Assembly (NCBI GenBank): GCA_902651635.1
Contig: CACRSC010000067.1
Span: forward strand, 93,120-143,086
DNA: 49,967 nt
DNA from: Mastigamoeba balamuthi
Lineage: Eukaryota > Evosea > Mastigamoebida > Mastigamoebidae
Direction of reading: 5' to 3'
Part shown: piece after piece, positions 20,294-31,045 of the stretch
How the letters are laid out: each line of letters opens with the position of its first letter
How positions within the stretch are numbered: the first letter of the stretch is position 1
The notes under the pieces: generated by a model
What the model saw: only the letters and a program-made list of their open reading frames with translations
What the model was told of the DNA's origin: nothing
Databases searched by the model: none
Position numbers and translations under genes: made by a program

Positions 20294-23200
20294 TCAAGGG
20301 TGGCCCGCCACTCCACGTGGAACAGACTCACTAAAAGGGTTGAACACGATCCCCTCGTCCTCGTCCTCGTCCTCGTCGTCCACTATCTCGCCCTCCGGGT
20401 GTATGTCCTCTTCCACAGACTCCACCAGGCTCGCGCTCATCTCCGCAGTCCTCCCCGCGCTCCCGAGCGGTCCGCTCCCACTGGGCGCTGCTGCCGCCGC
20501 CGCCGCTGCCGCTGCGGGAACCGATGCGGCAACAGCGATGGCTACAGTGGCGGCGGCCGGAGCAGCACTGGGGAGGACAGCAGCGGCGGCCGGGGCAGTG
20601 GAACCGAGTGCAGCGCGAGAGATCACAGGGCTCTCGTGTGTCATCGGCGCGCGCACGGCTCCGCGGGACGCCTGCTGCAGTGGGGCGGCCTCGTCGAAGT
20701 TGCGGTCCACGACGGCCTCGGGCGCCGAGTGCATCGGAGTCATCATTGCCGCAAGCAGGTCCTCCGACGGTGTCGCCAGGCCAGCGGCGGCCGCTGTCCC
20801 GGACGGCGGCAGCGCAATGCCCTGCTCCTGCTGCGCCGCTCTGCTCTGCGCCGCCTGCTGTTGTTGCGGCTGCAGCTGCGGCAGCGGGTGCTGCTGCTGG
20901 TGGTGCAGCTGGTCTGTCGGGCTGTGCATCAGCGGGCCAGAGGAGCCGTCCCGCGAGCGCTGTATGGCTATGGCGGGGCGCGCGGGCTCGTCGGCGTTGA
21001 GGCGGATGGGCTGCAGAGGGGCGCCCATCGCCTGCTGCACGGGGGCGTAGTTGCCGCCCGGCGCGCCGGTGAGCATGCTCGCCACCATCTCGTCGTAGAC
21101 CCTCGCGCTCGCCGTGAGCGCCGGCGCCTCGCGGTGCACCTCCACCCTGCGCGTCGGCGTCGCCTCGTCGCATGCCGTCGCCGCCGCCGCGCCGTCGTCG
21201 CCCGCGGCCTCCTGCGGGGCAGCCGCGCCGTTGTCCGGCCTCGGCTCGAACTCGGGGCCCGCGAACGCGTGGAACGTGAACAGCGGGCTCGCCCAGATGG
21301 GCTTGGCGAAGCTGGCGTGCGTGACGATCTCGACGTTGCTCAGCCAGCCGTCGTTGGAGCCCTGCGCGCTGGCCAGCGGCGGCGACGGCGTGCCAGCCGC
21401 GGCCTGCTCCGCAAACGCCGGCGAGCAGAACTCGGCCCACGTGGACTTGCGGCAGACGTCCCACTGCCCCACGCGCCTGACGGCGACGGCCAGCACCGTC
21501 GCGTCCTGCAGCGACTGCCCCGGCGGCGACTGCGCCCCGCCCTGCTGCTGCTGCTGCTGCTGCGGCTGCTGCTGCTGCCCGCCGCCCGCCGCCGACGTCG
21601 GCGAGGCAGCGTCTGCCGCCGGCGGGGGCTGCACCTCGGCGTGCGGCTCGAGGGCGTAGAGCGAGAGCACGCCGCTGCCGCTCACGTGCATCAGCTGGCG
21701 CACGCCAGAGAAGGCCGCGGCCTGCGCAAAGCGCGCGCCCTCGACCATGCCGCCCTTGATGCGGTGCACCGAGGCGAGCTCCTGCGACGCGGGGATGCGG
21801 CCGCCAAAGACGAACCCCGGGGTGCCCGGGACCCTGTTGGGCGTCGTCGCCGGCACGTGCGTCAGCGTCAGCGCGGGGCCGCCCAGCGGGTAGACCGCGT
21901 AGACGTGCGTCGTCCCGCGCGCGCTGCAGGCCGCGAGCCACCGGCTGTCGCTGCTGAGCTCGATGCCCAGCACGCTGGCCGAGGTCATGCCGCGCCACAG
22001 GCGGTACAGCAGCGGCGGCGCCGTGCCCGAGGCGGCGGCCGTCTCGTCGGGGCACACGCGGTAGACGTGGAACGAGCGGCACTCGGCGTCGGCCGTGACC
22101 AGCAGCGACCCCGACTGGTCCCACGCCAGCAGCGATATGGGCTGCGCGTGCGCGTAGAAGTGCGCCAGCACGCGCTGCGTCGCCACGTCCATCACCACTA
22201 CGCTGCCCGCGCCCTCGCCCAGCTCCTCGTCGGCGCCCTGCGCGCAGCCCGCGCCCTGGCCGCCCTGCCCCCCGGCGGCCGCCGCGCCCTCGGCTGCGGG
22301 CCCTGCGGTCGGCGGCGACGTGCCGCTGAGCAGCTGGCTCGTGACGCTCGTGACGCTCTTGCCGGCCACCTCGCCAAGATAAGCGGCGCCCTTGAGGACG
22401 TCCGTCGCGATGCGGGCAAGCGCCCCGCGCTCGGGCCGCGCGGTGCCCGGGGGCCCCACGGGGTCGCGGCCCGCGTAGGCGAGCCAGCGGGCGCCCAGCG
22501 CGCAGACCTGCCAAGGGACGATCGACGGGAAGGTCTCCACGCTGAACACGCGCTCCGCCGTCGACGAGTCAAACCCAAACAGCCTGTCCCGCAGCGCCTG
22601 GCGTGGCAGCACAGCAGCAGGCATGGTCGCGCCTCTCAGTGATTGGGTTCCCGGGAGGGACGGGAAGGTGGGGGGAGGGCCGCTCGCTCTTCCAAGAAAG
22701 AGCCACGTAAAGGCAGGCAAAATTCCGGGAAATGGGGGAAACGGGGAAATGGCGGCGTACGACGAGGAGGACGCGCGGGGACGAGAGGATGTTGAGGACC
22801 TCCGAGGCGAAGCGGATGCCCTTGACGTAGTCGCGGCGCCGCAGCGAGAAGAGGCGGACCGTCGTGCGCGGGAACGACGGCGCCTCCTCGGCGCTGGCGA
22901 GCGCCAGCAGCGGGCCCGAGGCCTGCGACGGCGGGCCCGCGAGGAAGCGGGCCACCTTGATCGACACGTCGCGCCGCGAGCACACCTCGCGCACGTCCGA
23001 CATGTCCTCGAGGTCCCACACCTGGAACCCCGTCGTGTACGCCATCACCAGGCACTTCCTCCTGCTTGCGGCGCCAGGCCAGCACCCCCCCAGCACAGGC
23101 ACAACAAAAGGCGGGGCCGTCGTCAAGGCGGCGGGGGTTCCCGCGGGGGGGAGAGAGGGGAATTTAGATTCAGTTTTGGGCGAATTCAATCTGGCCACGG

Positions 23201-23611
23201 AACTGGTTCGAGCCGTCGAACGAGTAGTGGTCGAACGAGGCCCAGGTGATGATCTCGTTCGAGTGGTGCTCGGGGGGCTTGGGGCGCTTCCAGTACGAGG
23301 TCACGACGCTCAGGTAGCCCTCGTCCTGCCTGCTTCGCGCCCCCCCCACACAGACGATCGATCCCGAGCGGTGGTCAGAACGCAGCAGTGGGGGAGGGTG
23401 GCAAGGCGGCCCGCCCCGCGCACTTGTGCGTGAGCTCCACCGCCTTCGCGCCGCCTGCTATCGCGAAGGCCATGGGTCCTCCCTCGAAAGCGCCAGTAGA
23501 GACTGCGGACTTGCCAGTAAAGCTCTTAATAAATTCTTGAGTTGGGAGAGATCCGCGTATCTGGCGCCAACTGAATCTGCCCCCCAGATTTTCGTCTGAA
23601 GAAGATGACAT
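20294..23611 (-). CDS. BCAS3-like WD-repeat protein
   Basis: Four exons: about 23611-23429, 23334-23205, 23082-22742 and 22603-20294. The start [15 protein letters not shown] opens the first. BCAS3 family marks are [20 protein letters not shown] in exon 3, [17 protein letters not shown], then [20 protein letters not shown] and WLAYA at the start of exon 4, followed by WD-like blades ([57 protein letters not shown]). A BCAS3-type region follows around the Q-run. The last 250 residues are Gln/Ala-rich and end in an acidic stretch. In animals BCAS3 acts in cytoskeleton-dependent migration and, with PHAF1, at the phagophore; a comparable role in amoeboid movement or autophagy is inference. It is divergent from NOG1. 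Confidence 0.85.
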
Positions 23612-23696
23612 CAGCAGATCCCGCGGATATCGGTCATTCCGTGAGAGGCCTCTCTGCTCTTTCTCGCCTCTGCGGGTCTCGGGTGTGCGCGCTGCG
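23612..23696. promoter_or_regulatory. 85 bp divergent promoter between BCAS3-like gene and NOG1
   Basis: Only 85 bp separates the two start codons. It contains AGATCCCGCGGATATCGG at about 23615-23632, related to CGCGTATCT or CGCGGATCT-like motifs near other starts in this window (for example around 16300, 44396 and 46905). No TATA box is seen. Shared control of the two genes is likely from the spacing. Confidence 0.5.
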
Positions 23697-26086
23697 ATGG
23701 TCGTCTACAACTTCAAGCGGCTCACGGTGGTGCCGACGGGCAAGGACCTCGTCGACATCGTGCTGAGCTCGACGCAGCGCAAGACGCCGACGGTGGTCCA
23801 CAAGCACTACGCCGTCTCGCGCATCCGCTCCTTCTACGCCCGCAAGGTCAAGTTCGCCCAGCAGACCTTCCACGACCGCCTCTCCAAGATCCTCGAGGAG
23901 TTCCCCCTGCTCGACGTGCGCGCCCCCGCCGTCCCCGCCCCCGCCCGCGGCGCCCACCCCGCGGCGGGGCCGTTTCTCTGCGGAGAGGGGCGGCCCCCTC
24001 TCCAGGAAATATCAACTGACGTCACGGGCGGGTTGCCTGCGCGGCGTCATCACAGGACCTGCACCCGTTCTACGCGGATCTGCTCAACGTGCTGTACGAC
24101 AAGGACCACTACAAGCTGGCGCTGGCGCAGCTCAGCACGGCCAGGCGCCTGATCGACAACGTCGCGACCGAGACGGTCCGCTTCCTCAAGTTCGGAGACT
24201 CGCTCTACAGATGCAAGCAGCTCAAGCGCTCGGCCCTCGGAAGGCACGAAGAGAGAAGATTCTCTGCCGCGATGTATCTCCCGCGCAGGCAATTCTCAGT
24301 TCTTCCCACACGTCAACAGGATGTGCACCATCGTCAAGCACCAGGGCACCAGCCTGTCGTACCTCGAGCAGGTGCGCCAGCACCTCGCGCGTCTGCCGTC
24401 GATCGACCCCAACACGCGCACGATCATCCTGACCGGGTGCGGCGGCCCTCTCGTTTCCGATTCCCGTATCTTCTTCAATTTCTGACGTGGGAGATATCGA
24501 AATCTCGCAGATACCCCAACGTCGGCAAGAGTTCGCTGATGAACAGGCTGACGAGGGCGCAGGTCGACGTGCAGCCCTACGCGTTCACGACCAAGTCGCT
24601 GTTCGTGGGCCACACGGACTACGGGTACCTGCGCTGGCAGGTGCTCGACACGCCCGGCATCCTCGACCACCCGCTCGAGGACCGCAACACGATCGAGATG
24701 CAGGCCGTCACGGCCCTGGCCCACCTGCGCGCGGCCGTGCTCTTCGTGCTCGACGTCAGCGGCTCGTGCGGGTGGACGGTCCGCGAGCAGCTGGCGCTCT
24801 TCGAGAGCATCCGCCCGCTGTTCACGGGCAAGCCCGTCGTCATGGCCCTCAACAAGATCGACGTCGCCCGCCCCGAGTCGCTGCCCGACGCCGAGCGCGA
24901 GGCGCTGGCCACGCTCGAGAAGCAGGGCGTGGCGCTGGTCCAGATGAGCGCCGTCACCGAGGAGGGCGTCAGCGAGGCCAAGAAGACGGTCTGCGAGATG
25001 CTGCTGGCCCAGCGCACGGAGCAGAAGCTCGCGGGCAAGCGCGCCGACACGATCCTCGGCCGCCTGCACCTCGCGACCCCCGCCCCGCGCGACCGCAACG
25101 AGCGCCCCGCGCTCATCCCCGAGTCCGTCGTCGAGGCCCAGCAGGCCAAGGCCGAGGCCGCGGCAGAGGACGAGGGCGAGGAGGCGGAGGAGGTCGCTGA
25201 CGGGCTGCAGGCGGACGAGGACGGCGTGTCGATGCTCAAGGCGCGGAGGACCGAGGGAGGCTCGGGCGAGCGCGCGAGGGACGCGAGGCGCAGGCAGAAG
25301 ACGAGGGCGCAGGAGGAGCTGGAGCAGGCCGAGCGCGACCGCGAGGCGCTGGCGATGGGCGAGAACCCGTGGACCGACTACATGAAGGAGCGCGAGCACT
25401 ACCTCGTGGACAACGAGGAGTGGCGCTACGACGTCTACCCCGAGATGATCAACGGCAAGAACGTCGCCGACTTCATCGACCCCGACATCGAGACGCGCCT
25501 GGCGGAGCTCGAGGCCGAGGAGGAGCTGCTCGTCTCGCGCGAGGCCGAGGAGGCGCTCTCGCGCCCGCCGATGCCGTCGTACGACAAGGACGCGTGGGAG
25601 GCGATCCGCCACTCGAGGATCATGGCGCGCAAGGCCTCGCTCTTCAAGAAGCACGGCGAGAGCAAGCGCATCGCGGGCAAGACGGGCAGGAGGGACGTCG
25701 AGAGCCTGACGAAGCACCTCGCCGGCCTGGGCGTCGAGCCCGAGCGGGCCGACCGCGCGGCCAAGAGCATCGCCGACCGCGTGGGCCGCAAGAGGACGAG
25801 GAGCGTCTCGAGGCCCAGGCCCGAGGAGCTGCAGGCGCTCGAGGACGACGGCGACGACGTGGCGCAGGAGAGCGCCAGCAAGAGGCGCAGGTCGGTCAGC
25901 ATGTCGCGGCCCATGGCGACGGCCAGCGAGGAGACGCACGACAAGGCCAACAGGGCCGAGAGCAGAGGCAGGAAGAGGGTCCAGAAGGGCGTCACCGTCT
26001 GCGAGAGCGACCGCAGGATACAGGTCAAGATGCCCAAGCACCTCTTCTCGGGCAAGCGCGGCATGGGCAAGACCCAGCGCAGGTAG
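23697..26086 (+). CDS. NOG1: Nucleolar GTP-binding protein 1 (60S ribosome biogenesis GTPase)
   Basis: Four exons, 23697-23915, 24056-24243, 24320-24436 and 24511-26086, total 2100 nt (700 codons). Family sequence guides every junction: [20 protein letters not shown] in exon 2, [20 protein letters not shown] in exon 3, and YPNVGKSS (G1, about residues 176-183), [20 protein letters not shown] (G3) and NKID (G4) in exon 4. The C-terminus has the usual charged region and ends [19 protein letters not shown]1 is an essential GTPase of the nucleolus that joins pre-60S particles during large-subunit assembly. Intron 2 must use a GC donor (AG|GCACGA), because LGR-MCTI cannot be joined otherwise and no GT is available. 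Length is normal for the family. The gene lies head to head with BCAS3. Confidence 0.95.
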
Positions 26087-26376
26087 ACACCACCGCCAGA
26101 GACTTTCTATGCCTCCCCTCCCCCCCTCGTCTACGTTACCACACAAAATCAAACAAAAAAGAAGAAAAACCACATCTCGCCTCCCGCCGTCTTGGCAAGT
26201 GGGCACGCGCGACGGCACCTCGAGCCCCTCCCGTCGTGACGGGGGCTGCTGTTGTGCCACCACGCCCCCTCCCCTGAACGATGATGTCACTGCATTCGGA
26301 ATCGCTTGTGATCTTCGTGTCGCCACAAATAGCAGAGACCTCGGCGACTGCGTGCGCGTATCAGCTTAGAGGTCCT
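26087..26376. other. Intergenic between NOG1 and the ADP-ribosyltransferase gene
   Basis: Holds the NOG1 3' flank with an A-rich stretch (ACACAAAATCAAACAAAAAAG near 26142) and the leader of the next gene. The next gene's frame is open back to an ATG at 26281, but the segment 26281-26376 looks like leader rather than protein. Confidence 0.45.
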
Positions 26377-28375
26377 ATGGCGGTGGTGCAGGTTCTGGTG
26401 CGGTGCCCTGATGGCCGCACTCTGGTGGCACCCTCGGCCCTGTCCGCGGATCTCGCGACGGTGCTCCGCGGCCTCGCTTCCCGTACGCCGTTGGCCTGCG
26501 ACCAGCACTTCTGCCTCTGCACCCCCTCCGGCCGGCCACTGCCGCTGGACCGCACGCTCGGCGACCTCGGGCTCGGCGAGCTGTCGACCCTCGTGCTGAA
26601 ACCGCGTGCCGGCGGCGGGCTGCTGGGAGGCGTTGTCGACCTGTCGGGGACGTACAGCGGGGCGTGGTACCAGGGCGGCAGCACGGGGCCCTTCCAGCTG
26701 ACGATTGAGGGCGACAGCTCCACGGGCATACGCGGCGAGGGCGCCGACTCGATCGGCAGGTTCACCGTGCGCGGCAAGTACAACGAGAGCTCGGAGCAGG
26801 TCTCGTTCGTCAAGGCGTACATCGGCAAGCACTCGCTCAACTACGAGGGCCGCGGGACCCCCGACGGCTTCCGCGGCCGCTGGGTGATCGTCGGCAGCTG
26901 CGAGGGCACGTGGGACATGCGCCGCGTCTCCGTCCCGCAGCACGTCATCGACAGGCAGCGCGAGGAGCAGGCCAAGAAGAGGCGCGAGGAGGAGGAGGAG
27001 CGGAGACGCCAGGAGGAGGAGCGGAGGCGCCGCGAGGAGGCCCAGAGGAAAGCCCAGCAGGAAGAGGAGGCCCGCAGGCGCCGCGAGGAGGAAGAACGCC
27101 GGGCCGAGGAGCAGAGGAGGGCGGAGGAGGAGAGGAAGAAGGTCGAGGCGCAGAGGCAGGCAGAGGAGCTGCGCGCCAGGTCCGCGGCGCCCCGACCGAT
27201 GTCCTCGAGGCTGCCGAGCGCGAGCAGCACGTACGTCTGCGCCATCGAGTTCGAGGGCTCCAAGTACCGCCTGCAGGTGGCCGCCGGGACGCTGCAGCAG
27301 GTGCTGGACGCCGTCTGCGAGAAGGTCGGAGCCAGCACGGCCGACTGCAAGGTCGAGATCCACGACCCCGACCTGGACGACTACTTTGTGCTCGACTCGA
27401 TGCAGATGCTGCACGAGAAGAACAGGATCAAAGTGATCCGCACCGCCAGGCGGGACTCCCGGGAGGCGGACGACATGCCCGCGCTTCCCCCTCCGCCCCA
27501 GGTGGTCCACCGCGGGACGCAGCAGAGGGCTGGCGCCTCCCGCAGACTCGGGGCCCCTGTGGAAGAGCAGCTGAGCCTGAGGGATTACCTCAGGTTCCCG
27601 CCAGGCTACAGCCCGTCGCAGAGCTGCGAGCAGTCCCTCAGAGCGAACGCCGCCGAGCTGTCACTGAGCAACGTGGAGACAATGATCGCCTCGGTCAACT
27701 GCTTCATCAACGAGGAGCTCAAGTTCTCCGACCCGGTAGGCTTGAGCCACTCGATGCGAGTCTCACCACGGTTCTCTGCAACGCAGCCCGAGATGAAGCT
27801 GCTGGACCAGAGCGAACTGTTTGCCATCGTTGCGTACACGTTCGACTTTGGCGATTCGCAGCCTGAGGACAACCTGTACCACAAGCTCAACAACGACCTG
27901 CGCCAAAGAATGGTGAGAAGAGCGCAAACAACGAATCTCCTCGCTCACCATGAGCTATCTTGCACCCGAGCAGAAGGCGAAGATGGAGTGCTGGTGGGGC
28001 TATCTGTACTACCTGATGAACGGGCTCAAAAAACTGCCAGACGTGGACGAGGTGCTCTACAGAGGCATTCCGGCAGACAAGGCGAAGATGCTCGAGAAGG
28101 AGTACGCCATGGGCCGCAGGATCCGGTGGACTGCGTTCTCGTCCACGACCAACAACCTCGAGGTCGCCAAGAACTTCGCAGGGCCCGGCGGGGTCATCTT
28201 CAGGATCAAGGGCAACAGTGGCAGGAACATACAGAGCATCTCGTTCATCAAGGGGGAGAACGAGCTGCTCCTCAACCCCAACATCACGTTCCGCGTGAAG
28301 AGGACTGTTCACAACGAGGACGGGGTCCTCTTCCTGGATCTCGCAGAGGAAAACGAAGACGTATTAGTGTTCTAA
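26377..28375 (+). CDS. Ubiquitin-like/coiled-coil protein with C-terminal mono-ADP-ribosyltransferase domain
   Basis: Exon 1 26377-27912 and exon 2 27974-28375 give 646 codons; a 51 nt stretch at 27736-27786 has GT-AG ends and keeps frame, so it may be a third intron. Order: a ubiquitin-like domain (1-85) opening VQVLVRCPDGRTLV and ending LVLKPRAGGG; a beta-rich unit (about 90-190, SGTYSGAWYQGG to GSCEGTWDMRRV); a Glu/Arg coiled coil (190-275); a PB1- or ubiquitin-like unit (about 285-360, FEGSKYRLQVAAGTLQQVL); then the transferase. R-S-E class residues are R542 in LYRGIP, S568 in WTAFSSTT and E607-N-E609, an ExE that favours arginine as acceptor. It would move ADP-ribose from NAD+ to a protein. 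I start at 26377 because the ubiquitin fold begins there. A broken copy lies at 9690-10077. Target and location are unknown; no signal peptide. Confidence 0.85.
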
Positions 28376-28890
28376 TCAAAGCCTCAAATCTCAAGTAATC
28401 AGAATTGTTTTCCCTAACAACCAATCTTCGACATGGTGCTCCAAGGGAGATACATCTGGAATACCAGGTTACACTGATGGGATCTTCTATGACACCGCCA
28501 CAGAGGCATTTCAGGGTCGAATACGACAACCAGATCGGGTTCTCCTGACTTGGGACAGTCGTCTTGGAGTGTACAGGACGGGAATGCGACAATGTGAAAG
28601 AGCTAACCCCGCCCGCAATACTGAGCAACAGGCCGCACATGAACGGAGGGGGGCTGAATCGGGGAGTGATATTCCATGGGTTGCAATATCCCAGCGCCGA
28701 AGCCAGCCCGTTCTGCGTCCAGGCTCTCCAGCCACTGCTACTATCACTATTGTCTCAGATAAGAGCTCCTCCGCTGACTGGGGTGGAGCTGTGGTATCTC
28801 TAGTGCCCTTACACCCAAACTGGAGAGGGCTTCTCCCAGTGCCCTGCTACCCAAACTGGAGAGGTCGCAGTACCTTGCACCAAACTGGAA
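28376..28890. repeat. Inverted-arm block: shared 28650-28760 segment and minisatellite
   Basis: Bases 28650-28760 are the reverse complement of the block at 9525-9660. About 28795-28890 holds three minisatellite units (CCAAACTGGAGAGG type) matching those at 8905-9095 in opposite orientation. The order transferase gene, shared block, minisatellite, OLD gene mirrors the left arm. No gene is recognised in 28376-28650. Confidence 0.75.
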
Positions 28891-29460
28891 GAGGGCTGAC
28901 TGCACGTGCGAGTACACGCAGAAGCGCAGCACGTTGATGGCTCGGAGCACTGTCGTCTTGCCGCTCTCGCTCTCTCCAACCAGAACAGAGGCGGCGCCCG
29001 CGGGGGACGGCACTGCAGCGAGTGCTCGAGCAGCTCGGCGCGCAGAGGGGCCTGCTGCTGAAAGAAGTCGTCGCCGAGGTCCCTGGCAGGGTTGAGGACG
29101 TCGCCTTTGGCTGCGTATTACACCAGGGAGGTGGGGAGGTGGACGGGAATGCGCGAGAACGAGACCAGCAGCTCCGTCAGGTGCGCCTGCAGAGACGCGC
29201 AGGTCCTTGCCCTGGCCGGGGCCCTGACTCCCAGCCGCAGAGCGACGTCGTACTTGTCCGGCGGGGTGGCGGGCCGGACAGCAGAACCGAGAGCGACCTG
29301 AGGTCTCTCGGATTCTGAAACTCAGATTAGTGGGATACGGGGGTCCGCCGTGCGAGCTCGTGGATGACGACACTGCTTCACCTGCACTACGGCGCCCGTG
29401 AGGACTATGGAGAACCCGCTGCGCGTCTGGAGATGGGTTCCACCGCAAGAGCTATTTTTG
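28891..29460 (-). pseudogene. Truncated OLD-ATPase copy ending at the minisatellite
   Basis: Reading down from about 29320, the minus strand matches exon 1 of the 6156 gene through the Walker A segment (VLVGESESGKTTVLRAINVL) to YSHVQS, where it passes abruptly into the minisatellite at 28890; exons 2-8 are missing. The start codon is lost (TCAGAATCCGAGAG where the full copy has GCGATGCGGGCC...), and several small indels shift the frame upstream of Walker A. The conserved promoter block GCGGGTTCTCCA is present at about 29385-29400. Confidence 0.85.
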
Positions 29461-29686
29461 CAACGGGCGCTGGTCCCATGGTAGCCCTGGAGGGTCAACC
29501 CAGCCTGCGGCCCAGTCCTCCTCTCCGGACACAATCGTTGGAGGAGAGCGAGGAATACGGTACAAAGCAGCTCCGCTTTACAACCTCGCAGGCCAGGCTT
29601 AACATGACGCGTCCTCGCACATTAGCACCGAATCTCCGGCAGTTTTCTATTGATTTCGGGCTCGGAGAGCAGAACGGACAACCGAA

Positions 29687-30638
29687 ATGTCTGCGATCCA
29701 CAAGGTCTACGACAACACCGCCACCGCCCTGCTGGATGACCCCGCCGTAGCGGCGTCTTCGCCGAGCGACCCCCGGACCTGCACGTTCAGCGGAAACTCC
29801 GGAGTGGGCGGTGTGCCCCCCGCTCGCACTCCCCAGACCTTCATATTCAGTGCAACATCCGAATTCGACGACAGAGAGCAGCCCTCTGCGCGCACTCAAC
29901 ACTCGGCGCTCTCCCATCGCAGGCTCGGGTCCGAGCGTGCCCCCCAACGCCAGCCCCGCAGTGGCCCCTGCAGAGCTACCCTCCCCTGCGCCCGCGAGCC
30001 TGTCTCGCCCGCCATCGCCCTCGAAGCTCTCGGAGTGGTACCTCACGCTCAACGAGCCAAGCGAGATGCCGTCGCCGAGCCCCGACACGGTCCAGCGACG
30101 CAAGAGGCAGCGCGAGGAGTCCGACTGCGACGACGAGCTCGACAGCGAGCACCCGCGGAGCAGGCGCAGGGCCGAGCACAGTGGCGCCGGCTGCGCGTGG
30201 ACCGAGCACTTCACGACGCAGCCCACCGAGGGGCAGCTCAGCGACGAGAGCCTCTGGTGGATGCCCCAGCCGTCCTCGTCCGCCCCGCCGCGCGTCCCAG
30301 AGAGGGAACCCTCCGGGGAGGTTCGCTTCGAGCGACCGCACTGGCGCCGTGTCCTCCTGGCCAAGTGGCAGCTGGAGCAAAAGGCCCAGGAGATGCCCGG
30401 GGAGAAGCAGGACGTCCACAAGGCCGAGTTCCAGGAGGAAGAGGAGGAGGAGGAGGAGGAGGAGGAGCAGCAGCAGCAGCAGAAGCAGGAGCGCGAGTGG
30501 GAGCTGCCCGCGGAGGAGATGGGCGCGGCCGTCTGGGAGGACAATGGCGACGCCAGAGAGGAGGAGGCCCGGGTGGAGGCGGCGTGGCCAGTTGAGGATG
30601 CCATCCAGTTCTTTGAGGCGGGATGCAGCGGCCCTTAG
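29687..30638 (+). CDS. Acidic, glutamate-rich protein of the local family
   Basis: Exons 29687-29810 and 29923-30638 (intron GTGTGCC to ATCGCAG) join in phase to 280 codons. The start follows GACAACCGAA and begins MSAIHKVYDN. The product has a Pro/Ser-rich front, RRKRQREE and RSRRRAEH basic clusters that could direct it to the nucleus, a Trp-containing middle (HWRRVLLAKWQLEQKAQE), a run of about twelve Glu then Gln, and a conserved EEMGAAVWEDNGD motif. The same motif (MGAAVWEDDGD) occurs in the fragment at 36960-37135, showing a family. No known domain is recognised and function is unknown. Confidence 0.55.
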
Positions 30639-31038
30639 AACGCGCCCACCAGCCGCCAGCGAGTGGCAGGTGGGAAAGGAAGGACATGCACCAGACTGGA
30701 GAACGCGAGGAGGACCAAAGTTGCGGATGCGCAGGGTGGAGCAGCGGTCGTGGCCGCAGCGGACTCTGAGCGAGCGCACTGTGCACTGACAGCACGACAA
30801 CAGCAGCAGCACACTTACCGATGAAAGACCATAGATTGACTTGTCCGCCTCGCATTTTGTTCAGGCCACTCGACGTGTCTGCACGCCACTGCTTCGAATT
30901 CAGCATATCCTGGAATGTCTCTCCCGCAGACGTGGTCTCGCTGCCAGGTCTCTCTGCGAGCGCCTCAGCGTCGGCCCCAGAGCCCGCTGAGATGACTGCC
31001 GCGGGATCGCCTCGGTGCAAGTCCGTGGTGGTCTGCAT
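30639..31038 (-). CDS. Possible gene fragment with a strong splice donor
   Basis: From an ATG at 31038 the minus strand is open for about 73 codons (MQTTTDLHRGDPAAVI and on to GGQVNLWSFIG), then meets GTAAGTGTGCTG near 30820, the strongest donor consensus in the window. An acceptor at about 30770 leads into a frame running antisense to the 3' end of the 29687 gene. The 3' extent is not determinable. No family is recognised. It may be a real short gene or a remnant; the decayed OLD copy ends right beside it. Confidence 0.3.
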
Positions 31039-31045
31039 TTTCAGA

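Noticed and set aside
20222-22642. A long plus-strand frame (about 800 codons) opposite the BCAS3-like gene
   Set aside because: It is Arg/His-rich with no domain and lies wholly antisense to a frame with clear BCAS3 similarity; GC-rich coding DNA makes such shadow frames.
24296-26326. Minus-strand frame of 676 codons
   Set aside because: Antisense to NOG1; composition mirrors the acidic and basic runs of the real protein.
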